Source of the DNA: Microbacteriaceae bacterium PS02343
GTDB lineage: Bacteria > Actinomycetota > Actinomycetes > Actinomycetales > Microbacteriaceae
Length of the DNA: 64,000 bases
Direction: 5' to 3'
NCBI GenBank assembly: GCA_029959365.1
Contig: JASCOA010000001.1
Coordinates: 62,001-126,000 of the forward strand
Positions 61,713-64,000 of the stretch are shown here, piece by piece. How positions within the stretch are numbered: position 1 is the first letter of the stretch; each line of letters begins with the position of its first letter. The position numbers were made by a program, and so were the translations under genes. Below the pieces are notes generated by a model. It did no database searches. It saw only the letters and a list, made by a program, of their open reading frames with translations, and was not told where the DNA came from.

Positions 61713-62612
61713 CTACCGACGTTGCTCGAGCAGGCGGAGGTCGAAGCGGTCGACTTCGAGGGTCGCGAGCGCCTCATCGGTGCCGTCGCGGTTGAGCACG
61801 ACGCTCTGCGTCTTGAACTCCTCGCCGGCCGGACTCTGGTGCGACTCGACGGTGTTGATCCAGACGTGATTGTGGCCGGAGACGGTCAGTCGAGGCCGGA
61901 CCTGCTCGACCGCACGCTGAAACATCCGCTGGCTCTCCGCGGCGTACTTCAGCTCCCAATGCTTCAGCCCGGACCGCCGCAGTTCGATGTGCTTCTCGAG
62001 CTCCCGCGACCACGGGGCCTCGTGACCGAGGAGTACGTCGACGCGCGCTGTGCCGAGAGCTTCCAGATCTGCTTCGGTGATTGCTTCCTGGGGCCACCAG
62101 GAACCACCATGGCCATCGGCACGGGGAGGCTTGCGCCACCACCGGTCGATGCTGTTTGCGCCGCCGAGACTGGCGACGACGGTCCCGGCTCTCGTGCGGC
62201 CCCGCCATCCACGGGGCAGGAACGTGATGTGCTCGGTGAGGTGCCGGTAGCCGAGTTCATCGGGCGGGAACTGGCGCTCGAGGGCTGCGTAGCCTTCGTG
62301 GTTGCCACCGGTGACGAAGAGCCGGGCATCCCTCTTGGCGAGGATCTCATCGAGCTTGCCGAGGAGTTTGTGCTCTCGAGGTCCGCCGTACCAGATGAAG
62401 CCGAAGTCGCCGAGGACATGGATGTGACGGATCCCGATCGCGAGGAAGCGGTAGAGCGTGTCGCGGGTCCAGGGGTAGTTGCCGTGGGTGTCGCCGAGGA
62501 GCCCGATCCGGTCGTCGACGACGGAGATCGGGTCGGCGCGCGCGTGCATGTCGAGCTTCACGATCCCCCTCGGGACGCCTTCCGAAGCTGCAGCTCTCGA
62601 TCCCTCGTCCAT
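61713..62612 (-). CDS. Calcineurin-like metallophosphoesterase
   Basis: 299 residues with all metal motifs: L-G-D-T-H-G-N (D-x-H), L-G-D-F-G (G-D), G-G-N-H-E-G (G-N-H-E), L-L-G-H-E-A-P and S-G-H-N-H-V. There is no signal peptide, so it is cytoplasmic. Phosphodiesters or phosphoproteins are possible substrates. The ATG at 62612 with GAGGAGCGAC upstream is used; a longer frame to 62654 starts with a GTG and lacks a ribosome site. It lies between dnaB and the qat operon on the same strand; membership in the defence island is uncertain. Confidence 0.83.
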   Translation of the reverse strand: MDEGSRAAASEGVPRGIVKLDMHARADPISVVDDRIGLLGDTHGNYPWTRDTLYRFLAIGIRHIHVLGDFGFIWYGGPREHKLLGKLDEILAKRDARLFVTGGNHEGYAALERQFPPDELGYRHLTEHITFLPRGWRGRTRAGTVVASLGGANSIDRWWRKPPRADGHGGSWWPQEAITEADLEALGTARVDVLLGHEAPWSRELEKHIELRRSGLKHWELKYAAESQRMFQRAVEQVRPRLTVSGHNHVWINTVESHQSPAGEEFKTQSVVLNRDGTDEALATLEVDRFDLRLLEQRR

Positions 62613-62741
62613 CACCGTCGCTCCTCTCGAGGATGAGATCGTGTTGCGGGACACAACACGTCGGCCGCTCGCTCACCGCGATCGCTACCAGCCGGCGACA
62701 GCTCATATGACGGGCGACACTTCGCGTGGTCGATTCACAGA

Positions 62742-64000
62742 TCAGGCCGGAGCCATGTCCGCGAAGCGCGAGAAGTGGCCGTGGAAGCCGACCGTCACGG
62801 TCGCCGTCGGGCCGTTGCGGTGCTTGGCGACGATGAGGTCCGCCTCGCCGGCGCGGGGGTTGTCCTTCTCGTAAGCGGCCTCGCGGTGCAGCAGGATCAC
62901 CATGTCGGCATCCTGCTCGAGCGAGCCGGACTCTCGCAGGTCGCTGACGGCGGGCTTCTTGTCGGCGCGCTGCTCCGGTCCACGGTTCAGCTGCGAGAGC
63001 GCGATGACCGGCACCTTGAGCTCCTTGGCGAGCAGCTTGAGCGCTCGCGAGAACTCGCTGACCTCCTGCTGGCGGCTCTCGACGCGCTTGCCGCTCGTCA
63101 TGAGCTGCAGGTAGTCGATGACGATGAGCTTGAGGTCGTTGGTCTGCTTGAGACGGCGCGCCTTGGCGCGGATCTCGACCAGGGTCATGTTCGGGGAGTC
63201 GTCGATGAAGAGCGGAGCGTCGTTGATGCGGCCGCGCACCTGGGCGATCGTGGTCCAGTCGCGGTTGTCGACGGTGCCCTTGCGCATGTTCTGCAGCGGC
63301 ACGCTCGCCTCGGCGCTCATGAGGCGCATGGCGATCTCGCTGCGCCCCATCTCGAGCGAGAAGAAGACCGCGGCCTGGCCGTGCTTGATGGCGGCTGCGC
63401 GCGCGAAGTCGAGCGCGAGCGTCGACTTGCCGAGCGCGGGTCGCGCGGCGATGAGGATGAGCTGGCCGGGGTGCAGGCCGTTGGTGAGTGCATCGAGCTC
63501 GGCGAAGCCCGTGGGCACGCCGGTCATCTGACCGTCGCGGCCCTTGGCCGCCTCGATCTCGTCGATGGCCGTGGCGACGGCGTCGCTCAGCGGCACGTAG
63601 TCCTCGGTCTGCACGCCGCCGGTCACGTTGTAGATCTCGGCCTGGGCGCTGTTGACGAGGTCGACGACCTCGCCCTCGCTGCCGTAGCCCATCTGCACGA
63701 TGCGGGTGCCGGCCTCGACGAGGCGGCGCAGCACGGCCTTCTCGGCCACGATGGTGGCGTAGAAGCCCGCGTTGGCGGCGGTCGGCACGAGGCTCGTGAG
63801 CGTGTGCAGGTACTCGGCGCCGCCGGCTCGCGAGAGCAGGCCGTCCTTGCTGAGCTGGTCCGTGACCGTGATGACGTCGGTGGGCTCGCCGTGCGAGTAG
63901 AGCGCCAGGACGGCGTCGTAGATGATCTCGTGCTTGGGCAGGTAGAAGTCGACGCCGCGCACGGTCTCGATGACGTCGGCCACCGCGTCCTTGCTCAGCA
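62742..64000 (-). CDS. dnaB: Replicative DNA helicase DnaB (5' end outside the window)
   Basis: The C-terminal 419 or so residues are visible; the frame stays open to the window edge with L-S-K-D-A-V-A-D-V-I-E, so the true start is beyond. It has the N-terminal primase-binding domain, then G-L-H-P-G-Q-L-I-L-I-A-A-R-P-A-L-G-K-S-T (Walker A), F-F-S-L-E-M, and the D-Y-L-Q-L-M Walker B region. No intein is seen. It unwinds DNA at the fork. In many actinobacteria dnaB follows rpsF-ssb-rpsR-rplI; that part would lie outside. Confidence 0.96.
   Translation of the reverse strand, partial: LSKDAVADVIETVRGVDFYLPKHEIIYDAVLALYSHGEPTDVITVTDQLSKDGLLSRAGGAEYLHTLTSLVPTAANAGFYATIVAEKAVLRRLVEAGTRIVQMGYGSEGEVVDLVNSAQAEIYNVTGGVQTEDYVPLSDAVATAIDEIEAAKGRDGQMTGVPTGFAELDALTNGLHPGQLILIAARPALGKSTLALDFARAAAIKHGQAAVFFSLEMGRSEIAMRLMSAEASVPLQNMRKGTVDNRDWTTIAQVRGRINDAPLFIDDSPNMTLVEIRAKARRLKQTNDLKLIVIDYLQLMTSGKRVESRQQEVSEFSRALKLLAKELKVPVIALSQLNRGPEQRADKKPAVSDLRESGSLEQDADMVILLHREAAYEKDNPRAGEADLIVAKHRNGPTATVTVGFHGHFSRFADMAPA

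Overview
The window is high-GC DNA from an actinomycete, most likely a member of the Microbacteriaceae. The evidence is gene content: an HspR-controlled dnaK-grpE-dnaJ-hspR operon, an Lsr2-type nucleoid protein, a complete C50 carotenoid cluster with a heterodimeric cyclase and lycopene elongase, surface proteins with an LAxTG-type sorting signal, a WXG100-type protein, and many start codons lying 5-7 nt behind a TAnnnT-like -10 box (leaderless-type promoters). No 16S gene is present, so the family assignment is inference.

Layout. 1-0.6 kb: N-terminus of a membrane sensor, probably a histidine kinase. 0.9-6.9 kb: a loosely packed, variable-looking stretch with an Lsr2-like protein, several orphan small membrane proteins and lipoproteins, an AAA ATPase and a decayed DUF805 gene broken by a 22-bp tandem duplication. 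6.9-12.8 kb: a membrane protein and the heat-shock operon, whose last gene is an rRNA-type methyltransferase; a HAIR operator precedes dnaK. 13-19.1 kb: two coupled secreted purple-acid-phosphatase-like genes, one with three beta-propellers and one with a sortase signal. 19.4-24.2 kb: ordinary single genes (FBP-domain protein, UMF1-type transporter, acetyltransferase, histidine phosphatase, VanZ-like protein, lipoprotein). 24.3-29.9 kb: crtE-crtB-crtI-crtYe-crtYf-crtEb with idi divergent, which together turn IPP/DMAPP into a cyclic C50 carotenoid. 30-39 kb: dcd, tRNA-Gly(CCC), copper handling (csoR-copZ-copA behind a perfect palindromic operator, and a CopD-CtaG fusion), a heme oxygenase behind a DtxR/IdeR-type box, and a PIF1-type helicase. 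39-43.7 kb: hup, then zinc-free forms of S14/L33/L28 next to zur and znuABC, which reads as one zinc-homeostasis neighbourhood. 43.9-48.5 kb: a branched-chain 2-oxoacid dehydrogenase operon (bkdABC) and an aminotransferase. 48.5-53.7 kb: holin-like protein, WXG100/hydrolase pair, low-molecular-weight phosphatase, purB and two membrane proteins.

The most notable region is 54.1-62.6 kb, a defence island between housekeeping genes and dnaB (partial at the right edge). It holds a four-gene operon whose order and domain content match the Qat anti-phage system (KAP ATPase, QatB, QueC-like QatC, TatD-like QatD), a SIR2-plus-P-loop-NTPase protein resembling Avs5-type defence proteins, an IS3-family transposase remnant between them, and a calcineurin-like phosphatase. 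The island looks less GC-rich by eye. The octamer GCGGATGC, which recurs in most intergenic gaps elsewhere, was found there only once.

All assignments come from reading the sequence; no database search was run. Positions of domains inside long proteins are approximate.
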